From: Lachnoclostridium edouardi
Lineage (GTDB): Bacteria > Bacillota > Clostridia > Lachnospirales > Lachnospiraceae
NCBI RefSeq assembly: GCF_900240245.1
Contig: NZ_OESQ01000001.1
Span: forward strand, 2,665,720-2,724,278
Direction of reading: 5' to 3'
DNA length: 58,559 bases
How positions within the stretch are numbered: position 1 is the first letter of the stretch; each line of letters starts with the position of its first letter. Under the pieces are notes generated by a model, which was not told the origin of the DNA, searched no databases, and worked only from the letters and a program-made list of their open reading frames with translations. Made by a program: the position numbers and the translations under genes. Below, in pieces: positions 1-7,871 of the stretch.

Positions 1-135
1 AATAAGCCCTTTAGGGCTTAGTAGGTAAATGATGTTGCGCTTGGCGAACCTATTTCGGAGAGTCTTTAGACTCCAGTGCCGGTAACAGACCCTTATAGGG
101 TCAAAGCAAGCCACCGGCTTAGCCGGTGGTCTTGA
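1..135 (+). mobile_element. Right end of an IS200/IS605-type insertion sequence (tnpA outside the window)
   Basis: Bases 1-65 are identical to 58495-58559, the sequence directly after the stop codon of the IS200-like tnpA at the other end of the window. The segment is therefore the 3' non-coding end of another copy, or of the same copy if the molecule is closed. It ends with a perfect hairpin, CCACCGGCTTAGCCGGTGG, at 111-129, the kind of subterminal hairpin recognised by Y1 transposases. A shorter hairpin, AGCCCTTTAGGGCT, lies at 5-18. The exact outer boundary is not certain; I place it near 135 because the next gene ends at 136. Confidence 0.8.
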
Positions 136-507
136 CTAAGCATATACAAGTTCGGTTAGAACGATCTCCTCCGCACGGCTGCGGATGCTGTTCATGCGGC
201 GCACCCATTCTATTTGGTTAGTTGCTTTGAGTGCTTCGGTCACACCTTCCTGCTTTGCCATATCGGAAACGATGTTTTCAATGCGCTCGTTGCAGGCTTG
301 ATCGATTTCAACTAAATGCTTGAACAGCGTTCCCTCCAGCACATAGTTGTTGTAGAGGATTTTACGGTACTCTTTCAGATAACTGCGGCGCATACGCCCA
401 TATTTGCCAATCTGATGTTCGCCGGTATCTGGTAGGATAAGGTTGGGGATAAAATAATCACCCTCTTGACGGTATGTGCCGCCCATTTCTTCAAAGATAG
501 ATTTCAT
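136..507 (-). CDS. tnpV: TnpV family transposon-encoded protein
   Basis: This 123-residue protein matches the TnpV family found in Tn4451/Tn4453-type mobilisable transposons and related clostridial elements. Its layout is typical: an N-terminal segment ending in PNL.LP, then GKYGRMRR.YLKE, a helical middle, and a C-terminal WVRRMNSIR..AEEIV. The function of TnpV is not known. It lies between an IS200 right end and a serine-recombinase stub on the same strand, so it is part of a decayed mobile element. A second, divergent TnpV lies at 7384-7752. The AGGAGC stretch upstream of the ATG serves as ribosome binding site. Confidence 0.85.
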   Translation of the reverse strand: MKSIFEEMGGTYRQEGDYFIPNLILPDTGEHQIGKYGRMRRSYLKEYRKILYNNYVLEGTLFKHLVEIDQACNERIENIVSDMAKQEGVTEALKATNQIEWVRRMNSIRSRAEEIVLTELVYA

Positions 508-579
508 AAAGTTCAGCTCCTTTTGCGTTGATTTCCAGCGGTTATAAGGCTTTTTTGACTCCTTTCTTACAACTGCTTT

Positions 580-765
<186 letters not shown>

Positions 766-834
766 TCAAATCGGTTCCCTTGGTTTGTGACAGCTTGATT
801 ATACTGGAAACCGACCGCCGCGTCCAGGTATTTT

Positions 835-1026
835 TTAGTGGGCGGACCGGAGTTCCTTTTCCATCAGCCGAATGAGTTTATCCGTAACGGCGGCGCCGCT
901 GTCCAGGTAGTGCCGGGTGATCTGGTAGACCGCGCCGCCGATTGTCATCGTTGTTCTGTGTAATTCGGTTTTCTGTTCGGCAGTTCGATTGTGTTCGTCA
1001 CAATGGAAATTGCCGGAAGCCTGCAT
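835..1026 (-). CDS. TnpW-like small transposon-encoded protein
   Basis: This 63-residue protein has the core TTMTIGGAVYQITRHY followed by a helix AAVTDKLIRLMEKEL. That fits the short proteins annotated as TnpW-like in clostridial mobilisable elements, which sit next to the large serine recombinase. Here it lies just upstream of the recombinase stub on the same strand, with about 90 bases between them, so the two probably shared a transcript. No function is known. The family call rests on the core motif and context only. The ORF may start at the ATG at 1026 or at an internal Met. Confidence 0.6.
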   Translation of the reverse strand: MQASGNFHCDEHNRTAEQKTELHRTTMTIGGAVYQITRHYLDSGAAVTDKLIRLMEKELRSAH

Positions 1027-1063
1027 AACTTCCCTCCCTTCTCACAAAATGGGGGTTTCCTGC

Positions 1064-1609
1064 TTAGTCATTGTCATCATCATCGGTGTAGTTGTAGTTG
1101 ACAAAGTCAAAATCAGGGGAACACATCTCCTCGTAGCTTGGCTCTCGTCTGGCCGGAGCGGGCCGCTTCGTGCGTTTGACAATGGCGCGGTTCAACTCGC
1201 TGATGCCGGATTCCAGCAGATTCTTCCGTCCGCTGGCGTAATCCAGCCCCATTTGTCTGGCAATACGCTCGATCTTCTCAACCGAGGTATAGCGGTCCTG
1301 ATCCACAAACGCGGTCACAAAAGCGAGAGTCGCATAGTAGCCGCTGGCTGAGAGGATGGTCAGCCGGATCAAAAGCGCGGCGATGCGATCGGTCTGCTGT
1401 CTTACAGAATGGGTAATTTCTTCACGGATAATGTCCCGTATTGGGGCGGTCTGACGTGCATAGTCCTCTCCGTTCAGCCCCAGTTCCGCATAGCGGCGCA
1501 GGAGTGTGGAAACGCTCTGGTGGTCCTGTTTGGCCCGCTCACCTAGGCGTCCGGCGAGGGCCTTGGGAAAGCGGACGGTGATGGAAACAGTAGGTTCCCT
1601 GTGGCTCAA
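1064..1609 (-). CDS. Ribbon-helix-helix DNA-binding protein of a mobile element
   Basis: The 181-residue protein begins with VSITVRFPKALAGRLGERAK followed by HQSVSTLLRRYAELGL, a ribbon-helix-helix fold: one strand and two helices that dimerise and bind DNA. The middle is helical, and the C-terminus is acidic, ending in several Asp residues. In Tn4451-type and conjugative elements such proteins act as relaxosome accessory factors or repressors. There is no relaxase gene in the window, so a mobilisation role cannot be completed here. It is the first gene of the minus-strand element block (RHH, TnpW-like, recombinase stub, TnpV). Confidence 0.65.
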   Translation of the reverse strand: MSHREPTVSITVRFPKALAGRLGERAKQDHQSVSTLLRRYAELGLNGEDYARQTAPIRDIIREEITHSVRQQTDRIAALLIRLTILSASGYYATLAFVTAFVDQDRYTSVEKIERIARQMGLDYASGRKNLLESGISELNRAIVKRTKRPAPARREPSYEEMCSPDFDFVNYNYTDDDDND

Positions 1610-1847
1610 TCGTGCCTCCTTTCCCCCGAAAACGCTGTAAGGCGGTTTTTCGGGACGGTTTCAAAAATCATACCTGTAAAATCCGTTGAAAGCACTGCTT
1701 TCAAGCGGTTATTCCGCCGTCTGGTAAGACGGCTATTCCCGCCTTATCCCGAAAAACTCCGCTTTTCCGGGGATAAGGCCCTGCGGGTCCGGTACCGACG
1801 GCCCGCTCCGCGCCATAAGGGGCACCTCCTTTCCGTCCGGCAAATGA

Positions 1848-1897
1848 GAACGCCCTACACGCATCCAAACTTGTCGTTCGGACCGTGTAGGGCGTTC
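1848..1897. terminator. Perfect 13-bp hairpin, probable (bidirectional) terminator
   Basis: GAACGCCCTACAC (1848-1860) pairs perfectly with GTGTAGGGCGTTC (1885-1897), with a 24-base loop. A short T-rich tract (TGTTTT) follows on the plus strand. It lies in the gene-free stretch between the RHH gene and merR. The rest of 1610-2063 is GC-rich and has several smaller inverted repeats; I see no coding sequence in it. Confidence 0.5.
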
Positions 1898-2063
1898 TGT
1901 TTTGGATCTTCCGCCGAACTGCTTTGATTTCTGGACAGGGCCTTGCAGTTCGGGCGTTGTCTTTCTTCCTGTCTTACAAAAAGAATAGCGCGGATGAAAG
2001 AACTTGTCAAGCTGTGCACTGGCAGTCGTAAAACAAAACTGAATCCGTTTTATCAATTATAAA

Positions 2064-2894
2064 TCAAGTTCCTGTTACTTGATTTATAATTGGAATTTCT
2101 ATCTGCGTAATATAGTCATCGAAATGCTCAATGACCGATTCGTTTAGCCCGGTTTCATAAGAATAGCCGCACAGAGTCAATCCTTGCTGTTCTGCATAAG
2201 CAAGGATTTCTTTGTATCTGTCCGGCAGCTTATCCCAGCTTCCCTTGCAGAATGCCCGAAGATACTTTCCGGCAGGCTGTATCTGTAAGCCCTCCTTTGA
2301 GATGGGGGCAGGGATTTCAATATACAGTGCCGAATAAGCATTGAAATTTCCCTGATACAAATTTTCTACCGAAATCACGGAACCATAGGAAGCGTCATGC
2401 AGTCGGCGCAGCTTTTGCTTTTGGGTTTCTGCAAGCACTCTTTCGATTTCTTCCTCTATATTTTCTTCTCTGGCAGGAACAACCGCCAGATAGCACTTCT
2501 TTTTTTCCACGATTTCAATGCGGGATAAATCCATATTTAATAGTGTCGCCAAATCCTGATGGCGGACAGTCAGCGTCTGATGGATGCTTTTCAAATGGGA
2601 TATGGTGTTTTCCAGGTCTGCTATTTGTTCCTTTAACAGTTGCTCCATGCTTTCCGCAGAACGCTTTGATAGAAAGGTCTTGATCTTACCGATGGATACA
2701 TTTAATTCGCGCAGCATCAAAATCGTTTCCAGGGTTGGACTTTGATAATAGGTGTAGTAGCGATACCCGTTTTCGCCTATGACAGCAGGCTTCAGCAAAT
2801 CCATTTCATCGTACCACATCAGAGTTTTTTTGGTCGTTTTATGTATTTTTGCAAACTGCCCGATTGTAAACAATTTATTGATATCGTAATACAT
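2064..2894 (-). CDS. MerR family multidrug-responsive transcriptional regulator
   Basis: The 276-residue protein has an N-terminal MerR winged helix (FTIGQFAKIHKTTKKTLMWY, then GYRYYTYYQ), a coiled-coil dimerisation helix at about residues 75-125, and a C-terminal GyrI-like effector domain. This is the BmrR/BltR arrangement, in which binding of a cationic drug or metabolite untwists the promoter. It is divergent from a MATE efflux gene, and a MerR-type promoter with a 19-bp spacer lies between them, so it very likely activates that pump. The N-terminal segment MYYDINKL is slightly longer than usual. Confidence 0.85.
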   Translation of the reverse strand: MYYDINKLFTIGQFAKIHKTTKKTLMWYDEMDLLKPAVIGENGYRYYTYYQSPTLETILMLRELNVSIGKIKTFLSKRSAESMEQLLKEQIADLENTISHLKSIHQTLTVRHQDLATLLNMDLSRIEIVEKKKCYLAVVPAREENIEEEIERVLAETQKQKLRRLHDASYGSVISVENLYQGNFNAYSALYIEIPAPISKEGLQIQPAGKYLRAFCKGSWDKLPDRYKEILAYAEQQGLTLCGYSYETGLNESVIEHFDDYITQIEIPIINQVTGT

Positions 2895-2906
2895 GGAAAA
2901 TCCCCC

Positions 2907-2937
2907 TTGACTGTCCTGTTACAGTATAGTTTATTAT
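2907..2937 (+). promoter_or_regulatory. MerR-type promoter with 19-bp spacer and dyad operator
   Basis: A -35 box TTGACT (2907-2912) and a -10 box TATTAT (2932-2937) are separated by 19 bases, the over-long spacing typical of MerR-activated promoters. Between and over them lies an imperfect dyad, ACTGTCCTGT-T-ACAGTATAGT (2910-2930), matching at 8 of 10 positions, with its centre at 2920. It points to the MATE gene at 2980. The same region covers the 5' side of merR, so autoregulation is likely. Confidence 0.7.
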
Positions 2938-2979
2938 ATCTGATGTGAGAAAAATAACAAGTGGGCAGGAGGATTCTCT

Positions 2980-4323
2980 ATGCAGGAAAATCAATTATCA
3001 CAAAATACTTATAATCAACCTGTAACATTAAAAAATGTTTTGAAATTTGCAGTTCCAACTATTGCAATGTCGGTGTTCATGTCTTTTTATACAATGGTTG
3101 ACGGTCTGTTTGTCTCTAATTTGATAGGCACAAGCGCCCTGTCTGCCATCAATCTGACCGCACCTGTGATACAGCTTGTGACCGCCATTTCCACCATGCT
3201 CGCTACCGGCGGAAGTGCGGCAGTCATGAAAAAGATGGGCGAGAAGAAAACGAATGAAGCAAGACAGGATTTCACATTTTTGATTTTAGTTAATGTTGTT
3301 GTAGGTCTTGCCATGTGCGGGTTTGGCTACCTGTTTATGGACAGCATATTCAACAGCCACTCTCTGTCGGTCGAGGTGGCAAATTATTGTCAGGAATATC
3401 TGAGCCGCTACTTGTTGTTCACAATTCCCATCCTTTTGATGAATAATTTTACACTCTACATGATTGCGGCTGAAAAATCAGGTCTTTCTCTGATTTGTTC
3501 GATCGGTGGCGGCATTACCAATATCATATTGGATTATCTGTTTATTGCTGTATTTGATATGGGAATCGGCGGCGCTGCCATTGCAACGGGATTGGGATAC
3601 TCTGTGACCGCTGTTGTCGGACTGATTGTTTTCTCAAACGCTAAAAATCTGCTCCACTTCCAGAAACCCGTGTGCCGCTTTAAAGTATTGCTGCAAGCCT
3701 CTGCAAACGGCTGTTCCGAAATGGCGACCACATTGGTGACAGGTATTATTACGCTTGTTTTTAACTGGACAATGGTGAAGTATGTAGGAGAAGACGGCGT
3801 TGCCGCAGTTACTATTATCATGTATGTTCTGATGTTTGCAAGCTCACTGTATTCGGGATATACATACGGTGTAGCGCCCATGATCAGTTACTACTATGGC
3901 GAACAGAATCACGCAAAATTGAGAAAACTGGTTCGGATGAGCCTGTGCGTGATCTTATCCATCACAGCAGTCACGATTACAACCTCCCTGGCCATCACAG
4001 AACCGTTGGTATCTGTTTTCACACGCCCGGACAATCCTGTTTATACGCTCGCTGTTACAGGCAATCGGATCTGCTCCTTTGCGCTGCTGTTTGTCGGCTT
4101 CAACATTTTTTCCAGCGGCATGTTTACCGCCCTGTCCAACGGTGTGGTATCCGCAATCCTTGCGTTTTCACGTTCCTTTGTATTCATGCTCATCGCCCTG
4201 CTCACACTTCCGGCACTGCTTGGCGTAACCGGCATCTGGCTGGCAACGCCGGTTGCTGAACTAATGGCAATTTGTCTGTCTTTCATTCTGTTTATGAAAA
4301 ATAAGAAACGGTATCAGTATTGA
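2980..4323 (+). CDS. MATE family multidrug efflux transporter
   Basis: This 447-residue polytopic membrane protein has about 12 hydrophobic segments. The MATE pattern includes FAVPTIAMSVFMSFYTMVDG near the N-terminus and the repeat-half motif GIGGAAIATGLGYS. MATE pumps export cationic drugs or metabolites in exchange for Na+ or H+. The gene follows a MerR-type promoter and starts with ATG after GGAGG. It heads a plus-strand operon with two acetyltransferases and a serine hydrolase, and would be the efflux arm of that cargo. The protein is full length for the family. Confidence 0.9.
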   Translation: MQENQLSQNTYNQPVTLKNVLKFAVPTIAMSVFMSFYTMVDGLFVSNLIGTSALSAINLTAPVIQLVTAISTMLATGGSAAVMKKMGEKKTNEARQDFTFLILVNVVVGLAMCGFGYLFMDSIFNSHSLSVEVANYCQEYLSRYLLFTIPILLMNNFTLYMIAAEKSGLSLICSIGGGITNIILDYLFIAVFDMGIGGAAIATGLGYSVTAVVGLIVFSNAKNLLHFQKPVCRFKVLLQASANGCSEMATTLVTGIITLVFNWTMVKYVGEDGVAAVTIIMYVLMFASSLYSGYTYGVAPMISYYYGEQNHAKLRKLVRMSLCVILSITAVTITTSLAITEPLVSVFTRPDNPVYTLAVTGNRICSFALLFVGFNIFSSGMFTALSNGVVSAILAFSRSFVFMLIALLTLPALLGVTGIWLATPVAELMAICLSFILFMKNKKRYQY

Positions 4324-4403
4324 CTGTACTGATATATATTGGGTAAAACGATTATATCAGTTTTAGAACTGTAACATTTCAAACGGTGAAAAGGAGAATT
4401 TTA

Positions 4404-4958
4404 ATGGAGATAAAAAGGATTTGTCAGAGCCAATGGAGTGATGTAAAAAATATCTATATGGAAGCCTTTCCAAAAGCAGAAAGGAAGCCGTTCTTTCTCT
4501 TAAAGCGTGCTGCTCAAAAAGAAAAATCCGAAATTTGGGTAGCATCAGAAAACGGTGTTGTTGCTGGGTTTATCGTATTGATTCCTTATCGTGATATGGT
4601 TTTAGTTGAATATTTAGCGGTTTCCAACAAGATCCGCAGTAAAGGAACCGGGAGCAAAATACTCGGTGAAATATGCAGGCACTATGCGAATAAGCGTATC
4701 TTGCTGCTGATTGAAGAAATAGATGAGGCTGCGAATAACCTTGAACAGAGGATTGCCCGGAAACGGTTTTATTTGAAAAACGGATTTCAAGCTTCTGGAA
4801 TTTCGGTGCGAAGTGTTAGCGGTAATATGGAATTATTGTGCTATGGTAGTAATGTTACAGAAGATGAATTTATTGAAATCCAAGCATATACGCTTGGGAA
4901 ATTGTTATTCAGATTGTCCAGAACAAGGGCATTCCAAACAATGGACAAAACAGACTAA
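4404..4958 (+). CDS. GNAT family N-acetyltransferase
   Basis: This 184-residue acetyltransferase shows the GNAT fold: the strand VVAGFIVLIPY, then VEYLAVSNKIRSKGTGSKIL, which holds the R-x-x-G-x-G acetyl-CoA pyrophosphate loop, and the late segment ARKRFYLKNGFQ. I chose the ATG at 4404 because AAGGAG lies 8 bases upstream; a GTG at 4386 would place the start before that site. The substrate cannot be read from the sequence. The place between a MATE pump and a serine hydrolase suggests detoxification of a small molecule by acetylation. The next gene begins right after its stop codon. Confidence 0.8.
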   Translation: MEIKRICQSQWSDVKNIYMEAFPKAERKPFFLLKRAAQKEKSEIWVASENGVVAGFIVLIPYRDMVLVEYLAVSNKIRSKGTGSKILGEICRHYANKRILLLIEEIDEAANNLEQRIARKRFYLKNGFQASGISVRSVSGNMELLCYGSNVTEDEFIEIQAYTLGKLLFRLSRTRAFQTMDKTD

Positions 4959-4982
4959 ATGATTGTGAAAGCGAGTGGTATT

Positions 4983-6176
4983 ATGAATATGAAAATCTTA
5001 AAACGAGCAGGCATTATCATAGGGTGTATTATCTTGATCATCGGTATCCTGTGGCTGTGCCTGGGAGAAAAGTTGTCTATCCTGTATAAATCGTTAAACA
5101 GTTTCAAAGATGAAAACCTGGCATATACATTTCAGCATACGCCCGAAATTCAACCTACTGTTAAGATCAGCAAAAGCAACCATACGTTTGAATTTGTGAA
5201 AGAGGAAAATATCACATTGGCAGACGGTTTCCACTTTTCAGGAAACTTCTATCCCACAGATCAGTTTATGAATGATACAAAAACTTCGGCTATGCTTGTC
5301 ATCAAAGATGATGTAATCAAATATGAGAAATACTTTTTCGGAGGAGACGAACATACCGTTTTTTCTTCCAATTCTATGGGAAAATCTTTTGTATCCGCGC
5401 TGATGGGGATCGCTGTTTCAGAAGGATATATAGAAAGCATTGACGATTCGTTAGGCAGATATATTCCAGAATTTGTTGGAACAGATTTGGAAAACATCCC
5501 AATCAAGGCGTGTTTACAGATGGCATCCGGCATTGATTTCGATGAAGATAAAGATATGAGCAATTACTCCATACGCACTTTGCTGGGGATGTCGCCTATG
5601 AAAGTAGTTGCAAAATACGGTGTTAAAGAAGCGCCGTATACATATCGCCGTTACTTGAGTATCAACACTGAAATACTGGGACAGGTCATAAAAAATGCTA
5701 CTGGTCAAAGTCTTGCCGGTTATATGGAAGAAAAATTGTGGAAGAAAATTGGGTCTGCGCATGATGCATATTGGACACTGAGTAACGATACAGAACTTGC
5801 TATGGGTGGTCTAAGCATTACATTACAGGATTACGCCCGTTTTGCAAGGCTGTATCTGAATGATGGAAATTATAACGGTGAACAGATTATTCCTAAGGAT
5901 TGGGTCAGGGATAGCTTCGATGTCAGCGCCGAGTATTCAAAACCCGGAGCAAATCAGGATGTCTATAATACGATAGGATATGGCTATCAATGGTGGGTGC
6001 CTGACGGCAGTGCTGGTGAATTTATGGCGATTGGTGTTTATGGTCAGTTCATCTACGTCAACCCGGAAAAAAATATCATCATCGTCAAAACAAATGCTGA
6101 TCCTGATTTTATGTCTGAAGGATATGAGTTAAAACATATTGAATTCTTTAGAGCTATTTCCAATGGTATTCAGTAA
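4983..6176 (+). CDS. Membrane-anchored serine hydrolase, beta-lactamase (class C) family
   Basis: The protein (397 residues from this start) has an N-terminal hydrophobic anchor (GIIIGCIILIIGILWLCLG). A class C beta-lactamase/DD-peptidase-like domain follows, with the nucleophile motif SMGK (S-x-x-K) and a second motif Y-x-N in RYLSINTEILG. The C-terminal part shows YGYQWW and IGVYGQFIYVNP, typical of EstB/6-aminohexanoate-hydrolase-like members. It could be an esterase, amidase or peptidase; beta-lactam hydrolysis is not proven by these motifs. It would act outside the membrane. The start is uncertain: an in-frame ATG at 4959 directly abuts the stop of the previous gene. Confidence 0.8.
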   Translation: MNMKILKRAGIIIGCIILIIGILWLCLGEKLSILYKSLNSFKDENLAYTFQHTPEIQPTVKISKSNHTFEFVKEENITLADGFHFSGNFYPTDQFMNDTKTSAMLVIKDDVIKYEKYFFGGDEHTVFSSNSMGKSFVSALMGIAVSEGYIESIDDSLGRYIPEFVGTDLENIPIKACLQMASGIDFDEDKDMSNYSIRTLLGMSPMKVVAKYGVKEAPYTYRRYLSINTEILGQVIKNATGQSLAGYMEEKLWKKIGSAHDAYWTLSNDTELAMGGLSITLQDYARFARLYLNDGNYNGEQIIPKDWVRDSFDVSAEYSKPGANQDVYNTIGYGYQWWVPDGSAGEFMAIGVYGQFIYVNPEKNIIIVKTNADPDFMSEGYELKHIEFFRAISNGIQ

Positions 6177-6199
6177 AAAATACAGGAGGAAGTTTAAAT

Positions 6200-6847
6200 T
6201 TGAACCATCATATTATATTAAGAGAATATCAAAAGTCAGATCGCAAATTATTGGAAGATGTTGTACGCGAAACCTGGAACTACGATCGTTTCTGTACACC
6301 AAAGACAGCAGCTAAATTGGCAAGCGTATATTTAAGCAGTTGTTTGGCAAATCAGACGTTCACACAGGTTGCTTTGATGAATGACACACCAGTTGGAATC
6401 ATCATGGTAAAAAATCGAAAAAAGCATAAATGTCCGTTCGGTTTTGCAATTAAAAGAGCTGCTTCCATCATCTCGCTATTATGCTCAAAAGAAGGACGAA
6501 CAGTTTCACGCATTTTTGAATGTGTAGAAACAATTGACCAAGAATTGTTGTGTCAGTGCAAGACGGATTATCAAGGAGAACTGGCTTTTTTTGCGGTCAG
6601 TCAAACCTGCCGGGGCAAGGGCGTGGGAAAAGCATTGTTTGAGAAAGCGTTGGAATATATGCGTGAAGAACACATTTGCAACTTTTATTTATTCACCGAT
6701 ACAAGCTGCAATTACGGCTTCTACGAGCATCAGGGAATGGAGCGTCAGCAAGAAAAGAAACACAGCTTTTATATAAACGGACAGCAGGAAGAAATGACCT
6801 TTTTCCTCTATGACCATCAAACCAGTCACGCACAGAAAATAAACTGA
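6200..6847 (+). CDS. GNAT family N-acetyltransferase (TTG start)
   Basis: This 215-residue GNAT protein has the acetyl-CoA loop in VSQTCRGKGVGKALFEKAL and a typical C-terminal FYLFTDTSCNYGFYEHQGM. The N-terminal part, LREYQKSDRKLLEDVVRETW, is common in clostridial GNATs linked to transporters. No ATG fits; TTG at 6200 lies at the right distance from AGGAGG (6184-6189), so I take it as the start. It is the second acetyltransferase in the operon and is unlike the first in sequence. The substrate is unknown. Confidence 0.8.
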   Translation: MNHHIILREYQKSDRKLLEDVVRETWNYDRFCTPKTAAKLASVYLSSCLANQTFTQVALMNDTPVGIIMVKNRKKHKCPFGFAIKRAASIISLLCSKEGRTVSRIFECVETIDQELLCQCKTDYQGELAFFAVSQTCRGKGVGKALFEKALEYMREEHICNFYLFTDTSCNYGFYEHQGMERQQEKKHSFYINGQQEEMTFFLYDHQTSHAQKIN

Positions 6848-6891
6848 AACTTATATTTAGTTCATTCTATTATTCTGCGTGAGGAAATCGT

Positions 6892-7326
6892 ATGAAAGAG
6901 ATTATCGTCATCCGCACTTCTGACCCAGATGGAAGTGTCTTTCGCTTCATTTTGGACATTTTTCAGGGCAAAGACATCCAAATTCTCCATGCTGATAGCC
7001 GTAAAGATTCTGTTATAACTTTAGGTGATATTCAGATATTTCCAGAACAGCGACGGGTATTGAATCAAGGTGCAGAGGTTCCTCTGAATTACGGTGAATT
7101 TTCAATCCTACACTGTATGGCAAAATCACCTGGGCAGGTCTTTAGCCGGGAACAGCTTTACAATGCAGCCTGGGAAGAAAGCTGCGAATTTGGTACAAAT
7201 ACTGTGGATAATACGATTTGGCGTTTACGGAAAAAACTGGAGCCTGATCCCAAACACCCCATCTATATCAAAACTGTTTTCCGAGTGGGGTATAAGATTG
7301 TGGAACCAGAAAGGGCCGAACGTTGA
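6892..7326 (+). CDS. Winged-helix (OmpR/PhoB-type) DNA-binding protein without receiver domain
   Basis: Residues 45-140 form an OmpR/PhoB-type winged helix (LGDIQIFPEQRRVL, LNYGEFSILHCMAKSPGQVF, then TVDNTIWRLRKKLE and FRVGYKI). The first 40 residues are too short for a phosphoacceptor receiver domain and have no conserved Asp pattern. It may bind DNA constitutively or respond to another signal. Such short versions are common in clostridial mobile elements. It is the last gene of the cargo operon and is followed by a strong hairpin. Confidence 0.75.
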   Translation: MKEIIVIRTSDPDGSVFRFILDIFQGKDIQILHADSRKDSVITLGDIQIFPEQRRVLNQGAEVPLNYGEFSILHCMAKSPGQVFSREQLYNAAWEESCEFGTNTVDNTIWRLRKKLEPDPKHPIYIKTVFRVGYKIVEPERAER

Positions 7327-7350
7327 CTGCTTCAACGCAGGACAAAGCAA

Positions 7351-7377
7351 CCGGGAGGGGCATCATGCCCCTCCCGG
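7351..7377. terminator. Perfect 11-bp GC-rich hairpin between convergent genes
   Basis: CCGGGAGGGGC (7351-7361) pairs with GCCCCTCCCGG (7367-7377) around the loop ATCAT. It sits between the stop of the winged-helix gene (plus strand) and the stop of the second TnpV (minus strand), so it can end transcription from both sides. There is no long T run on either side, so it is not a textbook intrinsic terminator. Confidence 0.6.
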
Positions 7378-7383
7378 TCCGTA

Positions 7384-7752
7384 TTATCTTACACGAAATA
7401 CAATGGTCTGCAAAACAATTTTTTCCGCCATACTTTTTAAATCATTCCAGTGGCGTGTGCGTTCCAGAAGATCCTCCGTCTCCGGCAGGGGATCGTCAAG
7501 CAGCATTTGCTGAGTCAGATCTTCTATCCGCTCCAGTGCGTCCCGCTGGACTTGGTGCATTGTTTTCATGAGGGTTCCACCCATCTTCAAGACGGTATAC
7601 CGCTCTGGATGATTCTCCCGTAGATAAGCAAGCGCCATGCGGCCGTATCTCCCGAGGGGCTGCTCGTCCTCCGGCGGGTTGGAGATGCAAATGTTCGGCA
7701 GCAGTACTCCGTCCTGCTCATGGTAGGATAAGTTAAGATTTGGCTTTCTCAT
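7384..7752 (-). CDS. tnpV: TnpV family transposon-encoded protein (second copy)
   Basis: This 122-residue TnpV has the same order of motifs as the copy at 136-507: LGRYGRMALAYLRE, GTLMKTMHQVQ, then RHWNDLKSMAEKIVLQ. The two are clearly different in sequence, so this is not a recent duplication. I chose the ATG at 7752 because TGGAGG lies 8 bases upstream; a longer reading frame runs further upstream without a ribosome binding site. It marks the right side of the mobile segment. The ordinary chromosomal order seems to resume at the MATE gene that ends at 7872. Confidence 0.8.
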   Translation of the reverse strand: MRKPNLNLSYHEQDGVLLPNICISNPPEDEQPLGRYGRMALAYLRENHPERYTVLKMGGTLMKTMHQVQRDALERIEDLTQQMLLDDPLPETEDLLERTRHWNDLKSMAEKIVLQTIVFRVR

Positions 7753-7871
7753 TTTGTGTGCCTCCAGTGATTTGGATTTCGTCACAAATCCATGAAACCA
7801 ATCTGATTCACACTCTGTCAAAAGTTTTTCTTAACATCCTTATCCATGCGGACCGAAGGGCGCACACTTTT

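Noticed and set aside
4983..6176. A true antibiotic beta-lactamase
   Set aside because: It has S-x-x-K and Y-x-N, but the C-terminal motifs fit the broad esterase/amidase group, and no K-T-G box could be seen.
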